A program made the position numbers and the translations under genes. DNA of 64,000 nucleotides, from NCBI GenBank assembly GCA_017163975.1, contig JAFFSR010000347.1, positions 6,500,001 to 6,564,000 on the forward strand, read 5' to 3'. The stretch is from Anastatus disparis (taxonomy: Eukaryota > Arthropoda > Insecta > Hymenoptera > Eupelmidae). This document shows, in pieces, positions 11,061-22,129 of the stretch. Each line of letters opens with the position of its first letter. Position 1 is the first letter of the stretch. A model generated the notes under the pieces. That model saw only the letters and a list, made by a program, of their open reading frames with translations. It did no database searches and was not told where the DNA came from.

Positions 11061-11588
11061 ATGAACCCAAAAAGCTTAACTCTATTCTCTATTATCAACA
11101 TCGTACGCTACATAAACGACACCTTCAGAAAATATAAAATTCAATTGAGGCAAATCTACGAAGATATAAGGAGGATGGAAGATTTACCTGCTTACCAGAA
11201 CATAAACAACTGTTACCAACACGTAACAAGATATCTCTTCGAAAGAGCAAGTTGGAACCTCGCAACTCAGATATTTCCATACGGATGTACCAACAAAGAA
11301 TGTAACACTCGGTTCTTAGAGGAAGTAAGAAACACCAAATGGCAAAAGATAGCAGAGATGATCGAAAACCTAAATATGAACTACAATCAAGAAATAAAAA
11401 CATACATTTCACGAGTAACCTGTACAGCTAATTACGAAATAACATATAGCTACAAAAAGATGCAACACCCAACCGTTCAGTGGCGTGTAGAATATCGCAG
11501 AGTACGAACATCAATAAAGGAATTACTGACAACATTAACGAAACCCGACTGTTGGGATTTTGAGCTCAATATCGAGTCCTTCGAATAA
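11061..11588 (+). CDS. Hypothetical 175-residue protein
   Basis: This is an uninterrupted frame from ATG 11061 to TAA 11588, preceded by a 21-base A-run and a purine-rich leader (GAGAAGAAGAAAGGAAA). The product is Lys/Arg/Tyr/Asn-rich and probably mostly helical, with no signal peptide or membrane segment. Five cysteines fall between residues 51 and 138, including CTNKEC near residue 75, and a sixth (PDC) lies near the C-terminus, so a small metal-binding or disulfide fold is possible. I do not recognise the family. Its strand is opposite to the three-exon gene 500 bases to the left. Length and a mixed amino-acid composition argue for real coding in such A/T-rich DNA. Confidence 0.5.
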   Translation: MNPKSLTLFSIINIVRYINDTFRKYKIQLRQIYEDIRRMEDLPAYQNINNCYQHVTRYLFERASWNLATQIFPYGCTNKECNTRFLEEVRNTKWQKIAEMIENLNMNYNQEIKTYISRVTCTANYEITYSYKKMQHPTVQWRVEYRRVRTSIKELLTTLTKPDCWDFELNIESFE

Positions 11589-12078
11589 AGCTAAACATTG
11601 GTGGTCAATCTATAACATCTAGAAGAAACAATAATTTCACGGCTACTTCAAGAACAACAAAACAAGACAACTTTAGCTAAGTTCAATAAAAATAATTTAA
11701 TTCAAGAAATCTAACTTCCAATTAAGTAAACAATTATCTTACATTCTGCATAACGTTAATATATATGTTCAAACGAATTATTTATAATCTAAGCACTTCA
11801 AATTTTATTCAATATACCGTACATTTTTTTTTAGATTTAAGAAAATTTTTTTTATTACTTCAAAACTTCTAGTAGGTAACCACATTTACTATAATTCATT
11901 AAGAAATTTTTTTTTTTCTCTCTTTCTTCCTCTTAGAAACAATATATATATAATTAGTTCAAACCATAAATTCAAAATTAAGTTTATCAAAGAATAACAA
12001 AACTAATGTTACAATAAAAGTCAAAGTGTCCAAGGTAATTAAACATCTTATAACCAATTACATTATCTAACACCTTAC

Positions 12079-12975
12079 CTATAAACCAGTTGCCTGATTC
12101 GGCCCATTCTGCGACTCTTACGCTGATTGTCGGGACGACAATCGACCTGAGGGGGAAGGTGTTACATCCCATGGAACTACCCTTAAATTTAATTAGAAAT
12201 TATTAAAACATTTTTTTTTTTTTCTCTTTAAAACAACGATAGTAAATTATAAAAACTAAGTTTCAACTATTTCAAAGCTTTGATTCAAAATCAGTTCCAT
12301 GCGATGTACCGAGTCAGCACTTATCAACATTTTTATTGCGAAAACTCTCAATTGTACGAAAGTGTGAAGGAGAGACAGAGAAGGAAATAAATTAGGAATT
12401 TCATTAGCAAGCAGGCTAACGAACTTCTTGACGATTTTCTTGATGAATTCAAATACACGTCGAAGTTTGATTGGACGAACCATCTCCAATTGCCCGGACA
12501 CAAGGTTATAAAAACAACCTGGAGGTCTAGCAAGTCGCCTTTTGTCATAATAAGACAGTACCCGCAATAGTCGGCTCTGCTGGTCCACTGAGAAATTAGA
12601 ATCAGTGTTAGAAAAATAAGTTATAAATTTTTAAGGTTTAGAAATTTAAACCATATTAATAATTAGCCTAGAAGCCTAATTTATTAATAATATTAAAATA
12701 ATTAATCTTGTGTGATACCAGAATCTGTGGAACCTTACCTTGAAAGAAAAAAAGGGAAAAATTCGTTCAACACAAATTCTATAAATAAATTATCTTGAGA
12801 GACAATTGTGCCGCTGACCAGAATAGAACCTGTGTTCAAGCAATAGAGGAAGGAACCAATCATTCTTGCCACGGACTTTCTCACCGTGTAATTTAAGGAG
12901 TCTGAGTATAGAAACGTCAGGACTATCGAATTGGAGTCAATTTCTTCTCTTTCTCTCCTAATTTTGTGAGTTATT
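12079..12975 (-). CDS. Cluster of candidate spliced exons, frame ambiguous
   Basis: Three segments have exon-like borders on the minus strand. (1) About 12975-12739 is open in the frame that contains ARMIGSFLYCLN and ends TCAAG before donor GTAAGG. (2) Sequence from 12587 follows acceptor TTTCTCAG; there one frame is open for 110 codons to TAG at 12256-12258 and a second for about 79 codons. (3) 12146-12079 lies between acceptor CCCCCTCAG and donor GTAAGG and encodes a short Arg-rich piece (NQRKSRRMGRIRQLVYR). Joining 1 to 2 in phase stops after about 15 codons, so the true structure is unclear. I see no start codon or promoter that settles it. The shared signal is several consensus splice sites on one strand within 900 bases. 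Confidence 0.3.
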
Positions 12976-12999
12976 CATACCAACGAAATTTATAAATTA

Positions 13000-13458
13000 A
13001 CCTAATAAAAATTAAAGCATAAATCAGCAAGTAAGAATAGAAAAATTATATAAATAATCTTAGTTAATACTTAGAAATTGATATAAGATCATATAACTAT
13101 TTTCCTTCATAAAAATTAAAGATAATTGTTGTGAGACTATTATTTAGAATAAGAACCTAACAGTAAGATACAAGACAATTATTTAATTAAATAAAAACTA
13201 ATTAAAATAAAGTTTGTGAATCATTTAATTTATGAAAATATATATAATCCCTTTTCTCTTATAACTTAAATGTCTATATATATATATATATATATATATG
13301 CATAACAAATATTCAAAAAAAAATAATAACTCGTGAATATGCACAAGTATTGTTAATATTATTATTGAGGCATTGATCATAACATTTAATTAAATACGAA
13401 TTTTGGGGGTAATTATCGTTATATTATCATTTCATCTATTTTAGAAATTCGAAGTTTT
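13000..13458. other. AT-rich spacer with short (TA)n
   Basis: No gene is visible. A (TA)n tract lies at about 13275-13300; the rest is unstructured A/T-rich sequence leading into the minisatellite. Confidence 0.5.
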
Positions 13459-13708
13459 GGTTACGCTTGAAGTGTCACTTGGGTTACGTTTTTAAGCGTC
13501 ACTTCGGTTACGTTCTTAAGTGTCACTTTGGTTACGTTCTTGAGTGTCACTTGGGTTACGTTTTTAAGCGTCACTTTGGTTACGTTCTTGGGTGTCACTT
13601 GGGTTACGTTTCGGTGTCACTTGGGTTACGTTTTGAGCGTCACTTTGGTTACGCTCTGGAGTGTCACTTTGGTTACGATCTTGGGCGTCACTTCGGTTAC
13701 GTTTCAGG
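13459..13708 (+). repeat. 24-bp minisatellite, about ten units
   Basis: Units follow the pattern GTCACTTNGGTTACGTTNTTNAGC with a few substitutions and one short unit near 13613. Because 24 is a multiple of three, the plus strand stays open across the array and would encode an octapeptide repeat (CHLGYVFK / RHFGYVLE type). A degenerate tail with GTGACC and GTTACG continues to about 13775. The array is G+C-richer than its flanks. No start or splice context supports translation. Confidence 0.9.
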
Positions 13709-13789
13709 AATACGTGATTCCTGTTGTGCTAAGGAAGCGTGACCATCAGTTACGCTCGAGTGAAAGTTACGTTAATTATTATACAGATA

Positions 13790-15360
13790 AATAAATGTTG
13801 AGAAACATAAATTCTGATCAAAATTAGATCCAATTTAATTTCTACAATCAATAAAGATCAAGAAAAATCAATTTAAGAATTGTATTTGTGAGTATTCCAA
13901 CGAGTTATTATTAAAATCAATACATCAGCAAGGGACAAGGTAAGTCCTGGGACGGTAGACTGGTTCCCAGCGAAAATAAATAATTTTTGTTAAGAACTCA
14001 ACGACCGAACCTAGTCCGGTCGTAACATATATAAAAATGTATTATCTTATTTAAAACTCATCAAATATAATTAAATAATATTTGAATAAAATTTAATTTA
14101 AATAAAATTCCAAGATTTAAAGATGAATCTTTGAACGTTTTAACTTTGTATGTCACTTTTTAAAAATAATTTTTATTCTGTCACATGAAAAAACCCACAA
14201 CTGTGTTTGAGAATAAATTGCCCGTTTCGAAAATAATAAACGAAGTTCATACTTCCAAAACTGTATTCAACAGGGCCCTCGAAATTTCATTCAATCCTTT
14301 ACTTAAGCTGTTCTATCTCCACTCCTTTAAGTTTATTTATAGCGTCCCCACAAAGGCGGCTTCCGGCGTGTTTGGGCGTTCGCTTAAGTAAAGCGCTAAA
14401 GTATCAGATTTTTAAGAAAAATTCCGGTTTTTATATGGAAAAATTTTGTAATTATAACAGCTGTAACGTTTTGAAATCAATAGCATCAAATAGATGAGCA
14501 TGATTTTTCATTTAATTACATAACTATAACATTATGTAACATTTCTTTTCTAATTTTAAAGAAACATTTTATTAAAACTTAAATTTAAAATTTTAAATAT
14601 CAGTAATTTTGAATTGAAACCTATGTCTCTAAATTAATGATATTTTATTAAAATTATAAAGAAAGTTATGTCCGGTCACCTTAAATAGGTTTACTCGGAC
14701 GTTCTATTCAATCGTGAGATATTTCTTGTCTCGTATGCTGGGTAGAGGAGCCAAATCACTTACCTTTTTATGGGTAGGCTGCGTGGTCGCAGATAACTTA
14801 AATTTTTGATGGAAGTGTTGAAATGTGGCGTGGTGCTCCCCTCTGGTTGCCTGCTTGTAGTTGGTTGAGTTTGTTAAATAAATTATAACCAGGAACTAGT
14901 TTATTAAAATCTATTTATTGAGTTGAACTTTTTCACTAGCACGATTTGGAAAATATATTTTATAATTATATTTATAGAACTTTGATTTACGGTTCATAAA
15001 CAAGTCGATTGTGCGGTTACTAGCGAATATTTTGTAATTATAATTTTTTGATTGTTTGCGCAATTTGTTTACTCATTCTTATTGTTAAATTGATTGGTAA
15101 GCTGTAAGTTCGATCGCGTAGTTACGAAAAATTTTCAAAAAAAAAAAAAAAATGTGGCAGTCGTGGGACTGGCCGACAGAAGTGATAACTTTAATTATTG
15201 TAGGTTGAAATTATTGTGCGTAAAATATTTTTTTAAATGTACTGTTACTTAAATATTATTATAATAATTATATAGTGATTATATAGTAATTAACAATTGA
15301 TTTATGGTAGCAATAATAAGAAATACAATTTTTACATTGTGTATTATCTAAGAATCTTGC
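13790..15360. other. Gene-poor region with one possible minus-strand exon
   Basis: Mostly unstructured. At 14185-14391 a plus ORF of 68 codons has nothing to support it, though the minus strand there has a TATAAATA. On the minus strand an open segment rich in Thr, His and Gln ends at about 14764 with AAAAAG followed by the donor GTAAGT, a weak exon candidate. A near-palindrome (CGACCGAACCTAGTCCGGTCG) lies at about 14003-14023. Confidence 0.35.
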
Positions 15361-15361
15361 A

Positions 15362-15621
15362 AAAATTGCAGTCGGCTCTAACGAAAAGTAGGGCATTTGT
15401 AAAGCGGCCGCGAAAACTAGCACATTTGGCTATTTAGTCATCGCAAGGTATCGCTAACATGTATTATTGTTCAAGGGACAACTTTAAGATGTGCTATTTT
15501 TCGCAGGACAATTTGAATTACTCTTAGCGGCAAAGGGTGCGAATTGTGCTACTCTTCGCCGCAAAAGTGAATCGTGCTAGTTTTCGACTGAGAATTGAAA
15601 TGTGTTTCGTTAGAGGCGATG

Positions 15622-15720
<99 letters not shown>

Positions 15721-16300
15721 CGACGATTCAAAAATCGCGCTAGACTTAGTACTTGCGCTCAGCCGCTACGAGGCACTACTCCCGCAACGGGAATAGCGAG
15801 CTCCGTACCATATATAAACGAGCCGCCGTTGGTCTTCGACCAAAAGTCTCCCCCCTCTTCTCCACTCATGGTTTAGAGGGTTACCATCCTAGCTTTCCTG
15901 CTTTACCTTACCTGGTTCCGTTACCGACTGTGCCGAACTCCGCCGATAAAGTAGGTCGCGAATTTGCCCGCTGAGTCTATATTGTCATATAATTAATCAT
16001 TGTATTTTTTTCTTTTGCTTTATTTGTTACAGCCGATAAATACGAGTTAGCACCACCTAGCGGTCAAGAAGACAACTAAAGATTTTTCTTTTCTTTTTCA
16101 ACATGCGAAACGTTATTACACACAATTATAATTTTAATTCAGTATTATTTAATCAGCGTTGTAATTATTTTTGTTATTCTTTTTATTTTTATTAATAAAT
16201 ATAAAAGAAAAAGATAGTTTAAGTATAAACCCAAAATTATCGTGTTTAAACTTAATCACCAGTCCGCAGTACCCATCCTGCTTCCTCTTACAAACAATAT
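15362..16300 (+). promoter_or_regulatory. LTR-like or promoter-like island
   Basis: This block contrasts with its surroundings in G+C. It contains GCGGCCGC near 15402, repeated GTGCTA-TTTTCG motifs at 15490-15590, a long (TA)n tract, then a TATA box (ACCATATATAAACG, about 15808-15821), a pyrimidine-rich CTCCCCCCTCTTCTCC, an acceptor-like TTGTTACAG (about 16032), an AATAAATATAAAAG polyadenylation-type signal (about 16193) and a run to about 16300. The set resembles an LTR (U3-R-U5) or a retroelement leader. I could not find a second copy or define TG...CA ends, so the assignment is tentative. Confidence 0.3.
15620..15718. repeat. (TA)n microsatellite, about 98 bp
   Basis: A nearly uninterrupted TA dinucleotide tract. 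The ORFs it generates on both strands encode only Tyr-Ile repeats and are artefacts. Such tracts extrude cruciforms easily and are common TE landing sites; elsewhere in the window foldback elements sit inside similar tracts. Confidence 0.97.
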
Positions 16301-17071
16301 CACTTAGTACGTAAGGATAGGTTAGCTTTGTTTCATTTATTTATGATTAATTCTTTTAATTAATATTATTACTTTTTGATTATTTATATTTCATTCTGTT
16401 TAAAGATTAATTTCTTTTAATTTATTTCTTTATTTTCCTTATTATTAATTTTATTAATTTGATAAAGTTAGGTTAGTTTAGTATGTAAGTTTGAACTTTG
16501 GCCTCCGAGGATCAACCATCTGCAGCGCCCTCTAAAAGTTTGACGCCTACGACATCAAGATCTAATCGAGGCAAAAAGGCCAAACGTTACAATATATATA
16601 TATTTCTCTTACTGATATTCTTTGACACCACAGGGTGAGTACAATAGCTGCACTGTACTCACTGAGTCTATTTAAATGACTTTTCTTTTTTCAACTCCAG
16701 TAAATATTTTCAACTTATTTATTTGCAATAATCAAAATTTCATGACTAGCAATTTTCATTACAATGTAAGAGCTTGTCTACGAAGTTTAACAAATTTGAA
16801 TGAAAGAAATCAGACGATTTTTCATAAAATGAAATAATTAATTATTTGACACAATTTATGTAAAAATTGACCGATTTTTGCAAATGAAAATTCACGATGA
16901 AGCTCTCGAAGTAAGAAATGCAAATATTTAATAATAAATCTTTTATTTTATATTGCAAATTATTTGAAAATTTTGGTTAACTATGATTGAAAAAGGTTCG
17001 ACATAAAAACTCTAAAAGTTCTCGAGTGTCATTTTCGTATACTTCAGGCGTGCCTACGAGTTAAATATGTG

Positions 17072-17074
<3 letters not shown>
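16300..17074. other. Spacer without recognisable genes
   Basis: AT-rich, with a short better-structured piece at 16500-16580 (CCTCCGAGGATCAACCATC). No ORF or repeat family recognised. Confidence 0.4.

Positions 17075-17137
<63 letters not shown>
17075..17137. repeat. (TC)n microsatellite at the 5' edge of LINE A
   Basis: About 30 TC units followed by TTTCTCTGTCATACAC. The same dinucleotide repeat forms the 3' tail of the LINE at 22097-22120, so the element is bracketed by matching TC tracts in the same orientation. Confidence 0.95.
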
Positions 17138-17141
<4 letters not shown>

Positions 17142-17498
17142 GTCATACACTAACTTCACTGTTCTTTTGATAGAATCTGGTGGTAACAGCGTGGACTTTG
17201 CTGCATGTTTGATTTAATTGCTGTATATTACAATAGTGCAGTATATTGTATGCAGTTGTATTGCAACTGGTTTTAACTATTGTCTACAACATAACCTCAA
17301 TCTTTTTCGTGCAATCATCTACCACAAGAGGATTCTTATTTGCTTAGTGCTGGTGGCTCCATCTCTTGGATGACCTGTATATTGGCATCTTTGCCCGTCT
17401 ATGTGATACCTGATGGTAATTTCTCCAGTTGAGGCGCTTTTCCACTATTATCTTCTGCTCTCTCTAATCACAGTCAAACGAATCTTGCTCTGTACAAA

Positions 17499-17690
17499 TT
17501 AAGCCGCTTTTACATTTACAATAACTGAAACTTGGAAGCAACTCAGAGTGCATTTGTTAAGCTGCTTTTCCACTTCCAACAACTGAAACTTAGAAACAAC
17601 TCAGAGTGCATTTATTAAGCTGCTTTTCCACTTACAGCAACTGAAACTTAGAAGCAACTCAGAGTGCATTTATTAAGCTGCTTATTTACT
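17499..17690 (+). repeat. 58-bp tandem repeat in LINE A leader
   Basis: The motif TTAAGCTGCTTTTCCACTT begins at 17499, 17557, 17615 and 17673, an exact 58-bp period, with each unit ending GCAACTCAGAGTGCATTT. Three full units and a partial fourth. Tandem monomers in a 5' UTR are typical of internal promoters in several LINE families, so a promoter role is a reasonable inference. Confidence 0.93.
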
Positions 17691-17771
17691 TTTTAATATA
17701 CAACTGGCACCAAATTTAAAATTAAAATTTAAGATTCGTTTAATTAAGCTATTTCTATCTTGGAGGTCATT

Positions 17772-19007
17772 ATGTCCAATCAGTGTGGTCTCTGTTTTAA
17801 AAACTTTAGTGCTGCATCTAAGCCTCAGCTTTGTGGTCGCTGTGGTAAGACCTATCACAGCTCTTGTACCAAATTGCTCTTAGTCAGAGATAATAATGAC
17901 CAACAAGTAAAGGTATGTAACTTTTGCATAGCAGCTGCAAATCCTGATTGCAGTCGATCACGTTCTAGTTCTGTGGGTTCTATGAGTGATGTCTCAGCTT
18001 CTCTGTCTCTGTCGCGTACTCCAACTCCGACACTACCAGCGCTACAAACAAATGAACTTTTGTCTTCTATATTGAAGAAGATGGAGAAATTAGATAAGCT
18101 GGATGATATGGATACCAAGATCAACAATATCGGCACTCAACTATTGACACTGGATGGGAGATTTACACGTTTGGAGACGCGAGTGGATGGTATTGCTGTG
18201 GCATGTGAGGAACGTTGTGGAGCAACTGAGGCAAGGCTTGACAAGGTTTGTCAGGATTATCGGGAGCTTAAGGCGAAGCTAGAGGAATCTCTCTCTGTTG
18301 TGCCTGATCGGGCATTATCTGACCCTATGGCTGCTAAACTACAGGAATTGGACAAGCTCAATAAATCTTTACGGCAACAGTGTGATGTTTTGGCGGCTGG
18401 CCAGCAGCGTCTTGAGCGTGCATCAGACTTGGTGTTTGGAGGCCTGGTTCCTAATGAATTTAACGATCTGAAGAACGGTGTCTTTGCTGTATTAGCTTCT
18501 CTTAATTCTGGTTTTGCTCTCAGTGACATTGTTTCGGTTCGTCCTTTGTCGCGACCTGCTGCAGCTCGTAGTACTGATGATAGTACTGCTCCTTCTGCAA
18601 CAACATCTCAAGGTGGTCCTCCGCTGCTTACGACGCCATTGCTCGTCACTATGAAGAGTGCCTCGTTGGCGCGATCTGTCATCGGAGCAAAGATCAGGAT
18701 GGGTAGCCTTCATACCTCAAAGATCAGGAGTGACCTTTTGCAGGGAACTTTATCAGTGGAAACACTTACTCCTTCCTTGATCAACATCAATGAATATCTA
18801 CCACACTCATTGCACCAACTGAAGTTGAGAGTGCTCAGGAAGGCCAAAGATAAGAGGTACAACTTCCTTACATTTGTGCGTGATGGTAAGATCTTCGTCA
18901 GAAGGAAGAAGGAGGATGCAGCCATTCGTGTTGCATCGGATGACGACTTGGATGCTTTTTTAGCAAAGCTCTCATTGATATCAACCAACGACGATGTAGC
19001 CACTTAA
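17772..19007 (+). CDS. LINE A ORF1: PHD finger and FP25K-like domain
   Basis: The first in-frame ATG (17772) precedes the zinc finger directly; a TTG four codons earlier is not needed. 411 residues. A PHD-like finger CxxC...CxxC...HxxC...CxxC fills about residues 4-54 (CGLCFKNF, CGRCGKTYH, CNFC). A Ser-rich linker follows, then coiled coil from about 95 to 215 (ILKKMEKLDKLDDMDTKI). The C-terminal domain at about 340-400 (ININEYLPHS, FVRDGKIFVRRK) resembles the baculovirus FP25K family domain found in CR1-type ORF1 proteins. The expected role is RNA binding and chaperoning in the retrotransposition particle. The frame is intact. Its stop lies just before ORF2. Confidence 0.88.
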   Translation: MSNQCGLCFKNFSAASKPQLCGRCGKTYHSSCTKLLLVRDNNDQQVKVCNFCIAAANPDCSRSRSSSVGSMSDVSASLSLSRTPTPTLPALQTNELLSSILKKMEKLDKLDDMDTKINNIGTQLLTLDGRFTRLETRVDGIAVACEERCGATEARLDKVCQDYRELKAKLEESLSVVPDRALSDPMAAKLQELDKLNKSLRQQCDVLAAGQQRLERASDLVFGGLVPNEFNDLKNGVFAVLASLNSGFALSDIVSVRPLSRPAAARSTDDSTAPSATTSQGGPPLLTTPLLVTMKSASLARSVIGAKIRMGSLHTSKIRSDLLQGTLSVETLTPSLININEYLPHSLHQLKLRVLRKAKDKRYNFLTFVRDGKIFVRRKKEDAAIRVASDDDLDAFLAKLSLISTNDDVAT

Positions 19008-19123
19008 CATCTGGCACTGGGGTAAACTCATTCTCTCTTTCTTCTCACTCTAACACACTTCTTCCTTCTAACAATTCTAACAATACTATTTCATCGGTCA
19101 TTCATGATCATTTCACTACTAAG

Positions 19124-21970
19124 GATGGTCTCAGAGTTTGTCATTTCAATGCCAACTCTATTAGAGCGCACATTGAGATGATTAGACTCTTTTTGGCTTC
19201 TCGCCCTTATTTTCACGTAATAGCTGTTACTGAGACCAAACTGGGCCAGATAGTTTGTGATTCTTTGATTGCTCTTGATGGGTATGTGCTTTATAGACAG
19301 GATCGTAACACCAGGGGAGGTGGTGTTGCTTTATTTGTACACTGCTCTCTCACTTCTGTGCGTCTCTGTTCATCCTCTGGAAGCTGGAGTGGTAAGCCTG
19401 GTTTACCTGAGTATCTCTTCTGTGAGGTCAACTCATCTGACTTGGCTTCACCCATTTTCGTTGGTGTTGTTTATAGACCACCTCACGCTCCATTTTTGGC
19501 CAACACAGACTTTATTCCTGATTTGACCACTCATATGCACAATTATAGTACTAAGGTAGTTTTAGGACATTTCAACACTAATTTGTGTTCTGAATCTGAT
19601 GATTCTGTGTTCCTGAAGAGCCTTATTAAAGAAAATGCACTTTTTTCAGTGCCTTATGGACCTACGCATCATACTTATTCCTCTGATACGTGGCTCGACT
19701 TGTGCCTTGTCGATGCCAATGACTTACTGCTCGACTATTGGAAGACTGATGTACCATTTATTGACGGACATGATTTTATTGCTGCGACTGTGAAGTCGTC
19801 TCTCTCTAGGCCTACACTTAATAATTTTACTTATCATGATTATAAAGCGGTTGATGAGGCTGCTCTTCTTGATTATTTTCGATCGCTGAATTGTGCTGTG
19901 TGTAACGGTGACTCTTCTCTTTTGGCTCGCCTTGAATGTCTTTACACTCATCTTAATGAAGCTATCTCACGGTTTGTGCCTGTTAGGCGTGTTTGACAGA
20001 GCAAAAGTCATCGTCCGTGGTTTACCTCTGAGCATCACCGCTTAATCTCTGAGAGAGATTGGCATTACAGACGCTTCAAACGTACTAGGCTGCGTGCTGA
20101 TCTTATATGTTATAGAGATGCTCGAGATCAGGCCCATTCATGCATCGAATCAGCTTAATTACTGTATTACCACGACAGACTATCTAAGATTACTGACGCA
20201 AGACAGATCTGGAAAGAACTCAAGAACCTGGGCGTATGTTCCAGCAGTAGTGACTCTCGACATTCTTTTTCAATTAATGATTTGAATCGGTATTTTGGTG
20301 GTGTTGCGTTTGATCCTCTGGTCCCCTCCATTTCTGATTACATGAATACACTTGCTCTAGATGAACCACTTAAACCCATGTTTAAGTTTAATCCAGTTAC
20401 TTTGGAGGAGGTATGGATGGCTGTTTGTCATTCAACTTCACAGGCCAGAGGGTTTGATGCTGTTCCTCAATCTTTTGTCCGTGCGGCATTTCCGGTCATT
20501 GGGCCTTTGTTATGTCGCATTGATAACGACTCATTGCGTGAATCCTTATTTCCTTCATGCTGGAAGATCTCACTGGTCACTACAATAAACAAAATCTCCT
20601 CTCCTCAAGCTTTTGGTGACATTAGGCCAATTTCTTTATTATCTTTTATGTCCAAGGTTCTTGAACGTCTAGTCCATGATCAACTCTACAATTACCTGAC
20701 TATACGACAGCTACTGGACCCTTATCAGACTGGATTTCGAACTGGACATAGTACTCAGACCGCACTACTGAAACTAACTGAGGACATTAGACGCAATATG
20801 GACAGACGCTATGTGACGTTGCTGTTGCTATTTGATTTCAGCAAGGCATTTGATATGGTATGCCATGTCTCTCTGCTCAGAAAAATGTCTTCTCTTGAGA
20901 TCTCGCATTCAGTTGTGCGGTGGTTTGCGTCTTATCTCTCTGAGAGACAGCAGACTGTTATTGATGCAGATGGTAATGCATCTGACTATGTAACATTAAA
21001 TACTGGTGTTCCCCAGGGCTCTGTCATTGGTCCACTGTTGTTTTCTATATACATCAATGATGTGGCTGCTGACTTCCATGCCGATGTGCAGCATCTTATC
21101 TATGCTGATGATCTTCAGGTGTACATTCACTTCCCAATTGCTAAGTTGGCTTCTGTTACTGCTCTCATGAGTGATCAAGCTGTCAGTATTGTTAACTGGG
21201 CGACAAAAAATCATCTGAAATTAAATGTGAGCAAAACAAAGGCTATTATTATTGGATCTTATTTCTATGTCAATATGCTGCCCTCATTACACATCACTGG
21301 TGTTCCAATAAACGGTGATCTTATTAAGTTTGAATCTTCTGTTCGTAGTCTTGGTGTATGGCTTGATAGTAAGTTGAACTGGAAGGACCAAATTGCGCAT
21401 GTGTGTAACAGGAGTCACTCATTGCTCTATAGATTAAATTTCTTTCGAAAAAGTACCACCATTGCACTACGTAAGCATCTTATCCGTTCTTTGCTGTTTC
21501 CTTTACTTGATTACTGTTGTTTGGTCTATATTGACCTTTCTGCTGAACTCGATCTGAGGCTTCAAAGGGTTGTAAACTCTGGTATTCGTTACATCTATGG
21601 TGTAAGTAGGCGCGAGCACACCTCTGTTTATAGGTCCTCTCTAGGCTGGTTATCCACTTTGGGTAGAAGAAACTACTTCGCTACTACCTTCTTATACAAA
21701 ATGTTTTTGTCATGCTCACCTTCATATCTTTATTCTAGATATTTGTGGAGCCGGCCTGTGAGGACACTGAGGGGTGATGTGAGACCGTTAACCATTCCTT
21801 TTTCATCTACCGAGTATCACCAAAGATCGTTCCTGGTTGTGTCATCGCAACTATGGAACGGTCTACCATCATCATTAAGAGATTCTTCATCGTTGGCATT
21901 ATTCAAGGCATCAACATATTCGCACTACCTTTCCCTTGAGAATGAGCCTCTGCTCCGAGCTAGGCTTTAA
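19124..21970 (+). pseudogene. LINE A ORF2: endonuclease and reverse transcriptase, two in-frame stops
   Basis: One frame runs through the whole region with only two stops, TGA at 19994-19996 and TAA at 20156-20158. The endonuclease shows HFNANS (19140), TETKL (about 19214), RGGGVALFV, GVVYRPP, GHFN where the family normally has GDFN, WLDLCLVD and GHDFI. RT motifs are LLFDFSKAFD (about 20825), GVPQGSVIGPLLFSIYIND (about 21005) and YADDLQVY (about 21100), then a C-terminal thumb to TAA 21970. No in-frame ATG precedes the endonuclease, so ORF2 may use reinitiation or overlap with ORF1. The Asp-to-His change plus the stops make this copy inactive. Its second in-frame ATG at 19178 would already skip the HFNANS motif. 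Confidence 0.88.
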
Positions 21971-22096
21971 TTATTTTAATTACTGTATCATTATTTTAAT
22001 TATATTTTTACTTAGTATCTCATTTTATATATATATACTTACGAATTTGTATTATTTTTGTTGTACAACATAATGTACAGTTAATAAATTTAAATA

Positions 22097-22129
<33 letters not shown>

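Noticed and set aside
13459..13708. CRISPR-like array
   Set aside because: The units are contiguous and diverged with no unique spacers, and the sequence is eukaryotic.
15537..15743. ORFs on both strands across the (TA)n tract
   Set aside because: They encode only alternating Tyr-Ile from the dinucleotide repeat; no coding signal outside it.
19269..19526. 85-codon ORF inside LINE A ORF2
   Set aside because: A frame shadow of the endonuclease domain.
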